A stretch of DNA of 64,000 bases from Methylomagnum ishizawai (GTDB taxonomy: Bacteria > Pseudomonadota > Gammaproteobacteria > Methylococcales > Methylococcaceae), in the NCBI RefSeq assembly GCF_900155475.1, contig NZ_FXAM01000001.1, forward strand, positions 3,048,881 through 3,112,880, read 5' to 3'. The position numbers and the translations under genes were made by a program. This document shows positions 54,469-63,390 of the stretch, one piece after another. The notes below the pieces were generated by a model. That model did no database searches and had not been told where the DNA came from. It worked only from the letters and a program-made list of their open reading frames with translations. The stretch's first letter is position 1. Every line of letters begins with the position of its first letter.

Positions 54469-54509
54469 GCGCTATCATCCCCGCCGCCGAACCGACCCTA
54501 ACGAAGCCC

Positions 54510-55691
54510 ATGAATCCCGAATCCCCAAACCTGCCCGCCCACCACAGCGTAGTGCTGTTGATCGACGACCAGCGCATCATCTGCGAAGCGGTGAAGCGCA
54601 TGTTGCTCACCGAGCCCGATATCGAATTCCACTACACCTGCGATCCCGGCCAAGCCCTGGCCCTGGCGCGGCAACTCTGTCCCACCCTGATCCTCCAGGA
54701 CTTGGTGATGCCGGACACGGACGGGCTGGACCTGGTCCGGGCCTTCCGCGCCGACGCCGACACCGCCCAGGTGCCCTTGATCGTGCTATCCAGCAAGGAA
54801 GAGGCCGTGGTCAAGGCCGAGGCGTTCCGGGCCGGGGCCAACGATTATCTGGTGAAGCTGCCCGACCGCATCGAACTCATCGCCCGCATCCGCTACCACT
54901 GCAAGGCCTATATCGCCCTGCTGGAACGCAACGAAGCCTTCGCCGCCCTGGAAAAAAGCCAAAAAACCCTGGCCACCGAATTGGCCGAAGCCGCCGCCTA
55001 TGTGCGCTCCCTGCTGCCGCCGCCCCTGGAGCGGCCGGGACTCGCCACCGCCTGGGAATTCCTGCCTTCGAGTTCGCTGGGCGGGGATGCCTTCGGCTAT
55101 TTCGATATCGACGCCGAGCATTTCGCGGTGTTCCTGCTCGATGTCTGCGGCCATGGCGTCGGCTCGGCCCTGCTCTCGGTCAGCGCCATGAACGGGCTGA
55201 TGGGCCAAAGCCTCGGGGCCGTGGATTTCCGCGAGCCCGCCGCCGTGCTGGCGGCGCTGAACGGCTTGTTCCCGATGGAGAAGCACAACAACCTGTATTT
55301 CACCCTGTGGTACGGCGTGGCGCACCGCCCCAGCCGGACCCTGCGCTATGCCAGCGCCGGCCATCCCCCGGCGGTGCTACTGGGCGGGGCGGAACCGGAG
55401 TTGCTGCGCTGCCGGGCCATGCCCATCGGCACGCTGGCGGAAGCCCGCTTCGCAACCAGCGCGGCCAAGCTGCCGCAACCAGCCCGGCTGTATCTGTTCA
55501 GCGATGGGCTATACGAAATCGACGCTCCCGACGGCGCGGCGGTGGAATTCGAGGATTTCGTGCGCGTCCTGGCCGAACCCGAAAGCCAGCCGGGACGCAA
55601 AATCGCCGAGGTGGTGGCGGCGATGCGGGCCTGGCAGGGGCGGGCGGATTTCGACGACGATGTTTCCTTGCTGGAAGTACGGATCGCGTAA
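54510..55691 (+). CDS. Response regulator with PP2C (SpoIIE-type) phosphatase output
   Basis: 393 residues. The receiver (about 13-130) has VLLIDDQRI and phospho-acceptor D64 (LQDLVMP). A coiled-coil linker (about 145-175, LEKSQKTLATELAEAAAYVRSLLP) leads to the SpoIIE/PP2C domain with GGDAFGYF, LLDVCGHGVGSALLS, YASAGHPP, FSDGLYE and FDDDVSLL metal-binding sites. CheA would phosphorylate the receiver and so switch the phosphatase, which acts on a STAS protein such as the one at 45397. It occupies the wspR position, where a GGDEF protein is normally found. It ends the operon, 41 bases after cheB. Confidence 0.93.
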   Translation: MNPESPNLPAHHSVVLLIDDQRIICEAVKRMLLTEPDIEFHYTCDPGQALALARQLCPTLILQDLVMPDTDGLDLVRAFRADADTAQVPLIVLSSKEEAVVKAEAFRAGANDYLVKLPDRIELIARIRYHCKAYIALLERNEAFAALEKSQKTLATELAEAAAYVRSLLPPPLERPGLATAWEFLPSSSLGGDAFGYFDIDAEHFAVFLLDVCGHGVGSALLSVSAMNGLMGQSLGAVDFREPAAVLAALNGLFPMEKHNNLYFTLWYGVAHRPSRTLRYASAGHPPAVLLGGAEPELLRCRAMPIGTLAEARFATSAAKLPQPARLYLFSDGLYEIDAPDGAAVEFEDFVRVLAEPESQPGRKIAEVVAAMRAWQGRADFDDDVSLLEVRIA

Positions 55692-55695
55692 CCCG

Positions 55696-57132
55696 CTACA
55701 TCGCCGCCCGCCGCGCCACACCGCTATGGTACGCCGCCTCCTCCACCTCGCGGGCCACGGCCTCCGCCACCCGCCTATCGAACACCGAGGGCACGATGTA
55801 TTCGCGGTGCAATTCATGCTCGCCGATCAGCCCGGCGATGGCATGGGCGGCGGCCAGTTTCATCTCCTCGGTGATGCGGGTGGCGCGGCAGGCCAAAGCG
55901 CCCCGGAAGATGCCGGGAAAACACAGCACGTTGTTGATCTGGTTGGGATAATCGGAACGCCCGGTCGCCATCACCGCGACATGGGGTTCGGCCTCCTCGG
56001 GCATGATCTCGGGTGTGGGATTGGCCATGGCGAACACGATGGGCCGCGCATCCATTTTCCTGAGATCGGCGGCGGTGATGGCCCCCGGCACCGATAGCCC
56101 CAAGAACACATCGGCCCCCTCGATCACCTCGTGGACCGTGCCGCGCTCGCCGTCGGGATTGGTCATTTCGGCATAGGCGAGCTTGGCCGGGTTCATGTGT
56201 TCTGCGCGGCCCCGGTACAAAGCGCCGAGTTGGTCGCAACCCACCACGTTGCGCACCCCCGCCGCCATGATGATCTTGGTGCAGGCCACGCCCGCCGCTC
56301 CCACGCCATTGACCACCACCTTGATATCCTCCATGCGCTTGCCGACCAGCTTGAGCGCGTTCAGCAAGGCCGCCAGCACCACCACCGCCGTGCCGTGCTG
56401 GTCATCGTGGAACACCGGGATATCCAGTTCCTCCTGCAAACGCCGCTCGATATCGAAACAGCGCGGCGAGGCGATATCCTCCAGGTTGATGCCGCCGAAC
56501 ACCGGGGCGATGGTCTTGACCACGCGCACGATCTCGTCCGGGTCTTGGGTATCCAGGCAGATCGGGAAGGCGTCCACCCCGGCGAATTCCTTGAACAACA
56601 TGGCTTTGCCCTCCATCACCGGCAAAGCCGCCGCCGGTCCTATATCGCCCAAGCCCAGCACGGCGGTGCCATCGGTGACCACGGCCACGGTGTTCTTCTT
56701 GATGGTCAGGGTGAACAGCTTATCGGGGTCGCGGTGGATGGCCTCGCACACCCGCGCCACGCCGGGGGTGTAGGCCATGGACAAATCGGCGCGGGTTTTG
56801 AGCGGGGTTTTCGACACCACTTCGATTTTGCCGCCCAAGTGCATGAGGAAGGTGCGGTCGGACACATTGACCACCTCGACGCCTTCGAGGACGCGGACGG
56901 CCTCGACGATGGCCTCGCCATGGTCGCTGGAACCGGCATCGACCGAGATATCGCGCAGCACGTAATCCTGGCCGACCCCGACGATATCGATGGCCCCGAT
57001 ATCGCCGCCCGCCCGGCCTATGGCGGTGGTGACCTTGCCGAGGGTGCCGGTTTTGTTGGAGAGGCGGACGCGCAGGGTGAGGCTGTAACTGGCGCTGGGG
57101 GTATGGACGGAAACTGGGGAGGGAGCGTTCAT
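55696..57132 (-). CDS. NAD(P)-dependent malic enzyme with N-terminal ACT domain
   Basis: 478 residues. The ACT domain (about 15-95, LTLRVRLSNKTGTLGKVTTAIG) is a small-molecule sensing module found in some bacterial malic enzymes. The malic enzyme core follows: the conserved MAYTPGVARVCEAI, the metal-binding INLEDIASPRCF and PVFHDDQHGTAVV, and the NAD(P) Rossmann loop NGVGAAGVA. It oxidatively decarboxylates malate to pyruvate. The length and order fit the short bacterial type without a phosphotransacetylase tail. The ATG at 57132 has AGGA just upstream. It converges on the phosphatase gene with a 4-base gap. Confidence 0.93.
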   Translation of the reverse strand: MNAPSPVSVHTPSASYSLTLRVRLSNKTGTLGKVTTAIGRAGGDIGAIDIVGVGQDYVLRDISVDAGSSDHGEAIVEAVRVLEGVEVVNVSDRTFLMHLGGKIEVVSKTPLKTRADLSMAYTPGVARVCEAIHRDPDKLFTLTIKKNTVAVVTDGTAVLGLGDIGPAAALPVMEGKAMLFKEFAGVDAFPICLDTQDPDEIVRVVKTIAPVFGGINLEDIASPRCFDIERRLQEELDIPVFHDDQHGTAVVVLAALLNALKLVGKRMEDIKVVVNGVGAAGVACTKIIMAAGVRNVVGCDQLGALYRGRAEHMNPAKLAYAEMTNPDGERGTVHEVIEGADVFLGLSVPGAITAADLRKMDARPIVFAMANPTPEIMPEEAEPHVAVMATGRSDYPNQINNVLCFPGIFRGALACRATRITEEMKLAAAHAIAGLIGEHELHREYIVPSVFDRRVAEAVAREVEEAAYHSGVARRAAM

Positions 57133-57260
57133 GGGATTCCTGGGGTTGGGGCATTGGAATCCAGGATCATAGCCTATCGGGGAAGCGGGCTGTTCCATCC
57201 CGGCGGGAGATGGTGCGCTTCCCGGTTCCACGGGAAGCGCCCATGCCGGGACCGGCCCGG

Positions 57261-58298
57261 TCAGCGCAAAGCCTCCTCCACCGTGGCCGCGAACAACACC
57301 TGATCGATCCAGCGCAGCAAGGTCTCGGGGTCGGCTTGGTGGATGCGCTCCAAATCCTGTGCGGCCAAGGGACCGAACTTACGGCCCAACTGCCGGACCA
57401 GCAATTCCACACGCTCTTCCTGGCGTCCCTCTTGGCGCCCTTCTTGGCGCCCTTCTTGGCGCCCTTCTTGGCGCCCTTCTTGGAGTCCCTCTTGCCATCC
57501 CTCCTCGTGCCCCTTTTGCCGCCCTTCCTCCAAGCCCTGCTGCTTCCAATCCCGGGTCCATTCCACCACTCTTTCGGCTAGCATACTCTTCACCTCGCTC
57601 AGTTCGTTCAGGTTCTCGAAATCCACCCCCGGCATCCGGCCTGGTAAGAACACCCGTTTCAGCCACGCCGTGAAGGCCCGCCGTAGCGAGCTTTGCTCCG
57701 GTGCCTTGAGCCAATCGACCAAGGCCGCGACCACCCGGCCCACGTCTTCCGGCGCACGGCTGTTTTCCAGGCGGAACAAAGCCGCCGCCAGGTTCCGCAG
57801 TTCCAGTTCGCTCCCGGACAGCCGCCCCTCGTCCAGCAGGAAATAGCGGAGTTGGGGCCGGTAGCGTTCCAGACCGCCGGGCACCTGGGCGATCAAATCC
57901 CCGATGTCCTGCGCCGCGTCCCAAGCTTTACCACCGTTGTACAGCACCAGCGGCAGGACCGGCGGCAGCTTCCCCGCAGGGGTCAATTGCCCGGCACGGA
58001 TCAAGTCTTGATAGAGCAAGCCCAGATAGGTCAGGACACGCACCGCCATGAAACCGTCCACCCTGGATTGGAATTCCAGCAGCAGGTACACGTACAGCCA
58101 TTCCCGCCCCCAGCGTACCTTCCACACCACATCGTCCGAGCGGTCGCGGAGATCGTCGCTCACATAATGGCCATTGACTTTTTCCAGGCTGGAGAAATCG
58201 AGTTCCCGCACCCAATCTTCATGCACGAAGCCGCGCAAGAGGTCCGCCACCATCTCGGCGTGGGAGAACAGCAGCTTGTAGCCGTGGTCGTGGTCCAC
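57261..58298 (-). CDS. Rpn-family recombination-promoting nuclease / putative transposase
   Basis: 345 residues from a GTG. The N-terminal PD-(D/E)xK-like domain has HDHGYKLLFSH, then VWKVRWGREWLYVYLLLEFQSRVD and VLPLVLYNGG, which are typical of the Rpn (YhgA-like, PF04754) family. A coiled linker of GRQE repeats (about 262-290, from a 12-bp DNA repeat) and a DUF4351-like C-terminus (VRQLGRKFGPL) follow. Rpn proteins are DNA endonucleases that raise recA-independent recombination. It lies 3 bases after the tex stop, so it may be read through from tex. Confidence 0.85.
   Translation of the reverse strand: MDHDHGYKLLFSHAEMVADLLRGFVHEDWVRELDFSSLEKVNGHYVSDDLRDRSDDVVWKVRWGREWLYVYLLLEFQSRVDGFMAVRVLTYLGLLYQDLIRAGQLTPAGKLPPVLPLVLYNGGKAWDAAQDIGDLIAQVPGGLERYRPQLRYFLLDEGRLSGSELELRNLAAALFRLENSRAPEDVGRVVAALVDWLKAPEQSSLRRAFTAWLKRVFLPGRMPGVDFENLNELSEVKSMLAERVVEWTRDWKQQGLEEGRQKGHEEGWQEGLQEGRQEGRQEGRQEGRQEGRQEERVELLVRQLGRKFGPLAAQDLERIHQADPETLLRWIDQVLFAATVEEALR
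57421..57528. repeat. 12-bp tandem repeat inside the Rpn gene
   Basis: Nine units of 12 bp; four in the centre (57433-57480) are identical (TGGCGCCCTTCT) and the outer ones have diverged. Each encodes four residues (EGRQ), so a change in copy number keeps the frame and only alters linker length. Confidence 0.85.
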
Positions 58299-58301
58299 GG
58301 C

Positions 58302-60620
58302 CTAATTGCCCCGTTTCAAGGCGCGGGCCAAGGCATCCGCCATCGCTCCTTGCAGCTTGGGTTCTTCCGGGCGCGGCTTGTGGCGGGGTTTGTCGCCGCC
58401 CTTGCCCGCCGTGGGCGCGGGACGCGGATTGGGCTTGCCCGCCGCGCCCGCTTCCGGCTTGGCCTCGCTCTTCATGGTCAGGGAAATGCGCTTGCGGGCC
58501 ACGTCCACTTCCAGCACCCGGACCTTGACCACGGCACCGGTCTTCACCACCTCGGCGGGGTCTTTCACGAATTTATCGGCCAGATGCGAGATATGCACCA
58601 GCCCGTCCTGATGCACGCCGATGTCCACGAACGCCCCGAAATTGGTGACATTGGTCACCACGCCTTCCAGGGTCAGGCCGGGTTTCAGGTCTTCCAGCTT
58701 ATCGACGCCGTCCATGAAGCGGGCGGTCTTGAATTCGGGGCGCGGGTCGCGACCCGGTTTTTCCAGTTCCTTGAGGATATCGGTGACGGTGGGCAGGCCG
58801 AAGCGCTGGTCGGTGTAATTCTCGGCGTTGACGCTCCGCAAGAACTCGACGTTGCCGATCAATTCGCCGATGCCCTTGCCGGTGCGCTCGATCAAACGCT
58901 CGACCACAGGATAGGCTTCCGGGTGGACGGCGGAGGCGTCGAGCGGATCATCGCCGCCCATGATGCGGAGGAAACCCGCCGCCTGCTCGAAGGTTTTTTC
59001 GCCCAAGCGGGTGACTTTCTTCAAATCGGTCCGGCATTTGAACGGCCCGTTCTGGTTGCGGAACTCGACGATATTGCGGCTCAAGGTCGGCGACAGGCCG
59101 GAAACATAGCGCAAGAGCGACGCCGACGCGGTGTTCACGTCCACCCCGACCGCGTTCACGCAATCCTCGACCACAGCGTCGAGGCTCCGCGCCAGATGGG
59201 TCTGGTTGACATCGTGCTGGTATTGGCCCACGCCGATAGCCTTGGGTTCGATCTTAACCAATTCGGCCAAGGGGTCTTGCAGGCGGCGGGCGATGGACAC
59301 GGCCCCGCGCAGCGAAACATCGAGCTTGGGGAATTCCTGCGCCCCCAGTTCCGAGGCCGAATACACCGACGCCCCGGCTTCCGACACCATGATCTTGGTC
59401 ACGGCCACGAGGTTGTGGCGCTTGATGAGATCGGCGGCGAGTTGGTCGGTTTCGCGGGAGGCGGTGCCGTTGCCGATGGCGATCAGGCTGACGCGGTGTT
59501 TGGCGACCAGGGCGGCCAGGGTGGCGATGGCTTCATCCCATTGGTTCTTGGGGACGTGGGGATAAATGGTCGTGGTTTCCAATAGCTTGCCGGTCTTGTC
59601 CACCACCGCCACCTTGACGCCGGTGCGGAGTCCCGGATCGAGCCCCAGGGTGACGCGGGGACCAGCGGGCGCGGCCAGCAGCAAATCCTTGAGGTTCTTG
59701 GCGAACACCCGGATGGCCTCCTCCTCGGCGGCTTCCTTGAGGCGCTGGCGCAAATCGGTGTCGATGCGGGTCAGCAGCTTGATTTTCCAGGCGTGGCGCA
59801 CGGTATCGAGCAGCCAGCGGTCGGCGGGACGGCCCCGGTCGGCGATGCCGAAGGCCCGGCTGATCGCGCCCTCGGCGGCTTGGTGGCCGGCCTCCTCGTC
59901 CTCGGCGACTTTCAGGGTGAGGTTCAACACGTTCTCGTTGCGCCCGCGCAGCAAGGCCAGGATGCGGTGCGACGGCAGTTGGGTCAGCGACTCGCGGTAA
60001 TCGAAATAATCGCGGAACTTGGCCCCGGCGTCTTCCTTGCCCTCGGCCACGCTCGCCACCAATACGGCTTCGCCCCACACCTTCTCGCGCAATTCGCCGG
60101 TCAGCGCGGCGTTTTCGGCGAAGCGCTCCATCAGGATTTGCCGCGCCCCTTCCAGGGCTGCCGCCGCGTCTTCCACGCCGTGTTCGGGGTTGAGGAATTT
60201 GGCGGCTTCGGCTTCCGGGTCCAAATCGGGATTGGCCAGGATATCGAGCGCCAAGGGTTCCAAACCGGCTTCGCGGGCGATCTGGGCCTTGCTGCGGCGT
60301 TTGGGCTTGTAGGGGAGATAGAGGTCTTCCAGCAGGGTCTTGGTGTCGGCGGCGTGGAGGGCCGCTTCCAGTTCGGGGGTGAGCTTGCCCTGTTCGCGGA
60401 TGCTGTCCAGCACGGTGCCGCGCCGTTCCTCCAGTTCGCGCAAATAGCCGAGGCGGGTTTCCAGCGTCCGCAATTGACCGTCGTCCAACCCATCCGTGGC
60501 CTCCTTGCGATAGCGGGCGATGAAGGGCACGGTCGCGCCCTCGTCCAGCAAATCCACCGTGGCTTTGACCTGTTGCGCTCTGACGCCGAGTTCCTCGGCG
60601 AGGCGGGCGATGATATCCAT
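58302..60620 (-). CDS. tex: Tex family RNA-binding transcription accessory protein
   Basis: 772 residues, as usual for Tex. The N-terminal helix-turn-helix-like region starts [18 protein letters not shown] and [18 protein letters not shown] YqgF/RuvC-like domain (about 320-450, [17 protein letters not shown]), helix-hairpin-helix repeats (near 500-560, [16 protein letters not shown]) and a C-terminal S1 RNA-binding domain (about 645-715, [26 protein letters not shown]) follow. The tail is low-complexity and basic. Tex binds RNA and affects transcription and stress tolerance. The ATG at 60620 has GAGGA upstream; a longer frame is not supported. Confidence 0.96.
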   Translation of the reverse strand: MDIIARLAEELGVRAQQVKATVDLLDEGATVPFIARYRKEATDGLDDGQLRTLETRLGYLRELEERRGTVLDSIREQGKLTPELEAALHAADTKTLLEDLYLPYKPKRRSKAQIAREAGLEPLALDILANPDLDPEAEAAKFLNPEHGVEDAAAALEGARQILMERFAENAALTGELREKVWGEAVLVASVAEGKEDAGAKFRDYFDYRESLTQLPSHRILALLRGRNENVLNLTLKVAEDEEAGHQAAEGAISRAFGIADRGRPADRWLLDTVRHAWKIKLLTRIDTDLRQRLKEAAEEEAIRVFAKNLKDLLLAAPAGPRVTLGLDPGLRTGVKVAVVDKTGKLLETTTIYPHVPKNQWDEAIATLAALVAKHRVSLIAIGNGTASRETDQLAADLIKRHNLVAVTKIMVSEAGASVYSASELGAQEFPKLDVSLRGAVSIARRLQDPLAELVKIEPKAIGVGQYQHDVNQTHLARSLDAVVEDCVNAVGVDVNTASASLLRYVSGLSPTLSRNIVEFRNQNGPFKCRTDLKKVTRLGEKTFEQAAGFLRIMGGDDPLDASAVHPEAYPVVERLIERTGKGIGELIGNVEFLRSVNAENYTDQRFGLPTVTDILKELEKPGRDPRPEFKTARFMDGVDKLEDLKPGLTLEGVVTNVTNFGAFVDIGVHQDGLVHISHLADKFVKDPAEVVKTGAVVKVRVLEVDVARKRISLTMKSEAKPEAGAAGKPNPRPAPTAGKGGDKPRHKPRPEEPKLQGAMADALARALKRGN

Positions 60621-60776
60621 CAAGCATCCTCGAACTATGAAACAAAAGAGGAACGATTTTATCAGCAAACCCAGGGCGGTTCGGCCTTGGGTATGGGGTA
60701 GGCAGATTCCCCAATTGCCGGGCGGAAAGGCCGGATCGAGAATGCAGACCCAAGGAATTCTCGACAAGGAGGCATC

Positions 60777-61670
60777 ATGGACTATTCCGGCAATCCCGCC
60801 CGCCGCATCGACCGTCGCGCCGGCACCTGGACCGTGTTGCTGTGGGCCGCGCTGCTATCCGGCTGCGGACAACGCAACCCCGCGCCGCCGCCACCAACCG
60901 CCGGGCAACCGCCGGGCCAGGAAAAATCCGCCCAGACCCATGCCTTGGAAACCGGGGCCGACGCCTTGCCCACCCGCCCGCCCTTGCGCGGCTTGGATGT
61001 CTATATGGCCGGTTTCCACGCCGCCAAGGACAATCCGGCCCTGCAAACCGAAGCGCATCATTACTGCCATCGGGTGAACGAGGAATTCTCCCAGTGCGTA
61101 CTGTTCGATGGCGATGGCGACCAGGCCAATCTGATCGGCATCGAGTACATCATTTCCGAGCGCCTGTTCGACACCCTGCCCGAAACCGAGCAAGGCTATT
61201 GGCATCCGCACAATTACGAAATCCTGTCGGGCCAACTCATGGTGCCGGGGATGCCGGAAATCGCCGAGATGGCTTTATTAAGCGGCAAGCTGAACAGCTA
61301 TGGGAAAACCTGGCATGTGTGGAACGCGGCCCCGTTCGGCCGTCCGCCCGATGCCCTGCCCGTCGGCCCGCCCATGCTGGAATGGTCGTTCAACCACGAT
61401 GGCGAGGCCTTGCCGGGCTTGGTGGAACAGCGCGACCGGCGCATGGGACTCGATAGCGGGCAGGAACGCGGCCAGCGGGCGCAACTGGTGTCTTCGGCCC
61501 GGCCCCAGGCCGGGGTGGAAGCGCTCAAAGGGAAGTTTGTCGGCACCACCCACCCCATTCCCGGCGTGAGCGAGCGCAAGCCGGTGTCGGAAGCGCCCAA
61601 GCCGCCCCCGCCGGAACCGCCGCCCAAAACCATCCCCCCCAAGGCCGCGCCATCGAAACATCGTCTTTAA
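60777..61670 (+). CDS. DUF1264 (OBAP-like) lipoprotein
   Basis: 297 residues. The hydrophobic segment [12 protein letters not shown] (about 20-33) ends in a lipobox-like LSGC, so it is probably a lipoprotein. Residues about 70-215 match the DUF1264 / oil-body-associated-protein family: [61 protein letters not shown] and KTWHVWNA. The last 50 residues are Pro/Lys-rich. The function of the family is not known in bacteria. A strong ribosome site (AAGGAGG) lies 5 bases before the ATG. The gene is divergent from tex. Confidence 0.85.
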   Translation: MDYSGNPARRIDRRAGTWTVLLWAALLSGCGQRNPAPPPPTAGQPPGQEKSAQTHALETGADALPTRPPLRGLDVYMAGFHAAKDNPALQTEAHHYCHRVNEEFSQCVLFDGDGDQANLIGIEYIISERLFDTLPETEQGYWHPHNYEILSGQLMVPGMPEIAEMALLSGKLNSYGKTWHVWNAAPFGRPPDALPVGPPMLEWSFNHDGEALPGLVEQRDRRMGLDSGQERGQRAQLVSSARPQAGVEALKGKFVGTTHPIPGVSERKPVSEAPKPPPPEPPPKTIPPKAAPSKHRL

Positions 61671-61771
61671 GCAGGCCGGCCCCCGTGGCCGCGGGTTTGG
61701 AAGGGAACCTCCGGCTATGGTGTCAGGCCGGGGCATGGGCTTCCTGGCGCAGCCCGCAAAGCCAGTATCCT

Positions 61772-63202
61772 TTAGAAATACCGCGCATTCACCCAGAAAT
61801 GCGCGGCGACGCTGGCGAAATAACCCAGCAAAATCACCGGGAACCAGCGCAGGTGGAAGCCGAAGGTATAAACGCCCTTGAGTTGCCCCAACAAACCCAC
61901 GCCGGGCGCCGAACCGATGGCGAGCAGGCTACCGCCCACGCCCAGGGTCAAGGTCAGGAGCAACCACTGGCCCTCGGAAATATCCGGGTGCATCGCCAAC
62001 ACCGCGAACATCAAGGTGCCGTTGTCCACGAAAGCCGAGGACAGCCCGATCAAGATATTCGCCAGGGTCGGGCTGATCTGGCCGAACAGGAATTGGGCGA
62101 TGGCGTCGAGATAGCCGATGAAGCCCAAGGCCCCGATCAACATCATCGCGCCATAGAAGAACAACAGGGTATCCCACTCCAGGTTGCCGATCTTCTGGAA
62201 AATATCGTATTCGCGGTCGTCCAACCAGTTGACGGCCTTGGGATCGCCCAGGCGTTCGGAGCCGTCCGGTTCGTGGGCGGTACGCAGCAGATAGAAACTG
62301 AAGAACTGCAACAAACCCAAACCCGCCATCATCCCGGCGGCGGGCGGCAGTTTCAGGAACACATCCGAAGCCACGGTGATCGCCAGGGTCAGCACAAACA
62401 AGGCGATGATCCGCCGGGCCCCCCGCCGCAACACCACCTGCCGCCGCGATACCACCGGGCATTCCCTGGGCACGAAAAAGTGCATGATTAGGGCGGGCAC
62501 CAGGAAATTCACCAAGCAAGGCACCGCCAGCCGGAAGAATTCGGCGAACTCGACGATGCCGCTCTGCCAGACGAACAAGGTGGAAATGCCGCCCAAGGGA
62601 CAGAACGAACCCCCGGCATTGGTCGCCACCACGATATTGACGCAGGCCAGCGCCACGAATTTGGGTTCGTGCTTGCCGACCGCCGCCGCCACCGCGCCCA
62701 TCAACAGCCCCACCGCCAAACCGCTGACGGCGGTGGAAATCACGAAGGCCAAGCCGCCGGTGATCCAGAACAACTGCCGATAGCTGAATTCGCGGTTGAG
62801 CAGCCAGACCCGGAGCGCGTCGAAGATGCCCCGGTCCTCCATGGCGTTGAGATAGGTCATGGACACCAAGATGAACAGCAGCAATTCGGCATAGGCCAGC
62901 AGGTTGCTCTCGAAGGCGGTCACCGCCGGTTTGGGATCGCCGACCAGGGCGTATTGGATGCAGATGGCGAACCAGACCAGGGCCGCGCCCATCACCATGG
63001 GCTTGGACTTTCTCAGGTCGGTGGTTTCCTCGGTCATGGCGAGGATATAGGCCAGGACCGTGATGGCGATGGCGAGATAGCCGATGAAATGGTGGGTCAG
63101 GTCGAGGTGGGGGAGGACTGGCGGGGGTTCTTGGATTTCGCCGGAGACAGCAATCAAGGGGATGGATAATAGGGAACACAAAGCCAGCGCGCGCTTGGCC
63201 AT
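61772..63202 (-). CDS. nhaD: Sodium/proton antiporter NhaD
   Basis: 476 residues of an ion-transporter (IT) superfamily protein. A signal-like N-terminus (about 1-22) precedes 11-12 membrane helices. NhaD marks include LILAMTEETTDLRKSKP-like loops, NIVVATNAGGSFCPLGGISTLFVWQ and LIGLSSAFVDNGTLMFAVLAM with buried polar and acidic residues. It exchanges Na+ or Li+ for H+ and supports salt and alkali tolerance. The ATG at 63202 has AGGAG at a good distance. With the N-type ATPase at 2-7 kb it could share in Na+ balance if that enzyme pumps Na+. Confidence 0.93.
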   Translation of the reverse strand: MAKRALALCSLLSIPLIAVSGEIQEPPPVLPHLDLTHHFIGYLAIAITVLAYILAMTEETTDLRKSKPMVMGAALVWFAICIQYALVGDPKPAVTAFESNLLAYAELLLFILVSMTYLNAMEDRGIFDALRVWLLNREFSYRQLFWITGGLAFVISTAVSGLAVGLLMGAVAAAVGKHEPKFVALACVNIVVATNAGGSFCPLGGISTLFVWQSGIVEFAEFFRLAVPCLVNFLVPALIMHFFVPRECPVVSRRQVVLRRGARRIIALFVLTLAITVASDVFLKLPPAAGMMAGLGLLQFFSFYLLRTAHEPDGSERLGDPKAVNWLDDREYDIFQKIGNLEWDTLLFFYGAMMLIGALGFIGYLDAIAQFLFGQISPTLANILIGLSSAFVDNGTLMFAVLAMHPDISEGQWLLLTLTLGVGGSLLAIGSAPGVGLLGQLKGVYTFGFHLRWFPVILLGYFASVAAHFWVNARYF

Positions 63203-63345
63203 ACTGAAAGCTCCTGATTCACGAACCGAAATCGATGGATTCCGCGCATTAAATACGAAATGCGGTAAATTTTGCGTAAAAACACCATCGCCCCCCAATA
63301 CACTCGGGAATACCCGCCCGTCGGCCGGGCTTGGGCGCGGGCAAA

Positions 63346-63371
63346 GAAAAAGGCCGCTGATGCGGCCTTTT
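63346..63371 (-). terminator. Rho-independent terminator after secF
   Basis: GGCCGC (63352-63357) pairs with GCGGCC (63362-63367) around TGAT. On the minus strand TTTTT follows. It lies about 20 bases after the secF stop. Confidence 0.85.
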
Positions 63372-63390
63372 CCATGGATATCGAACCGGC

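Noticed and set aside
57421-57528. Regular 12-bp repeats considered as a CRISPR-like array
   Set aside because: No spacers; the units are contiguous, coding and in frame within the Rpn gene.
57693-59585. Plus-strand open frame of 630 codons across the Rpn and tex genes
   Set aside because: It runs antisense to two well-recognised genes and contains no family motif.
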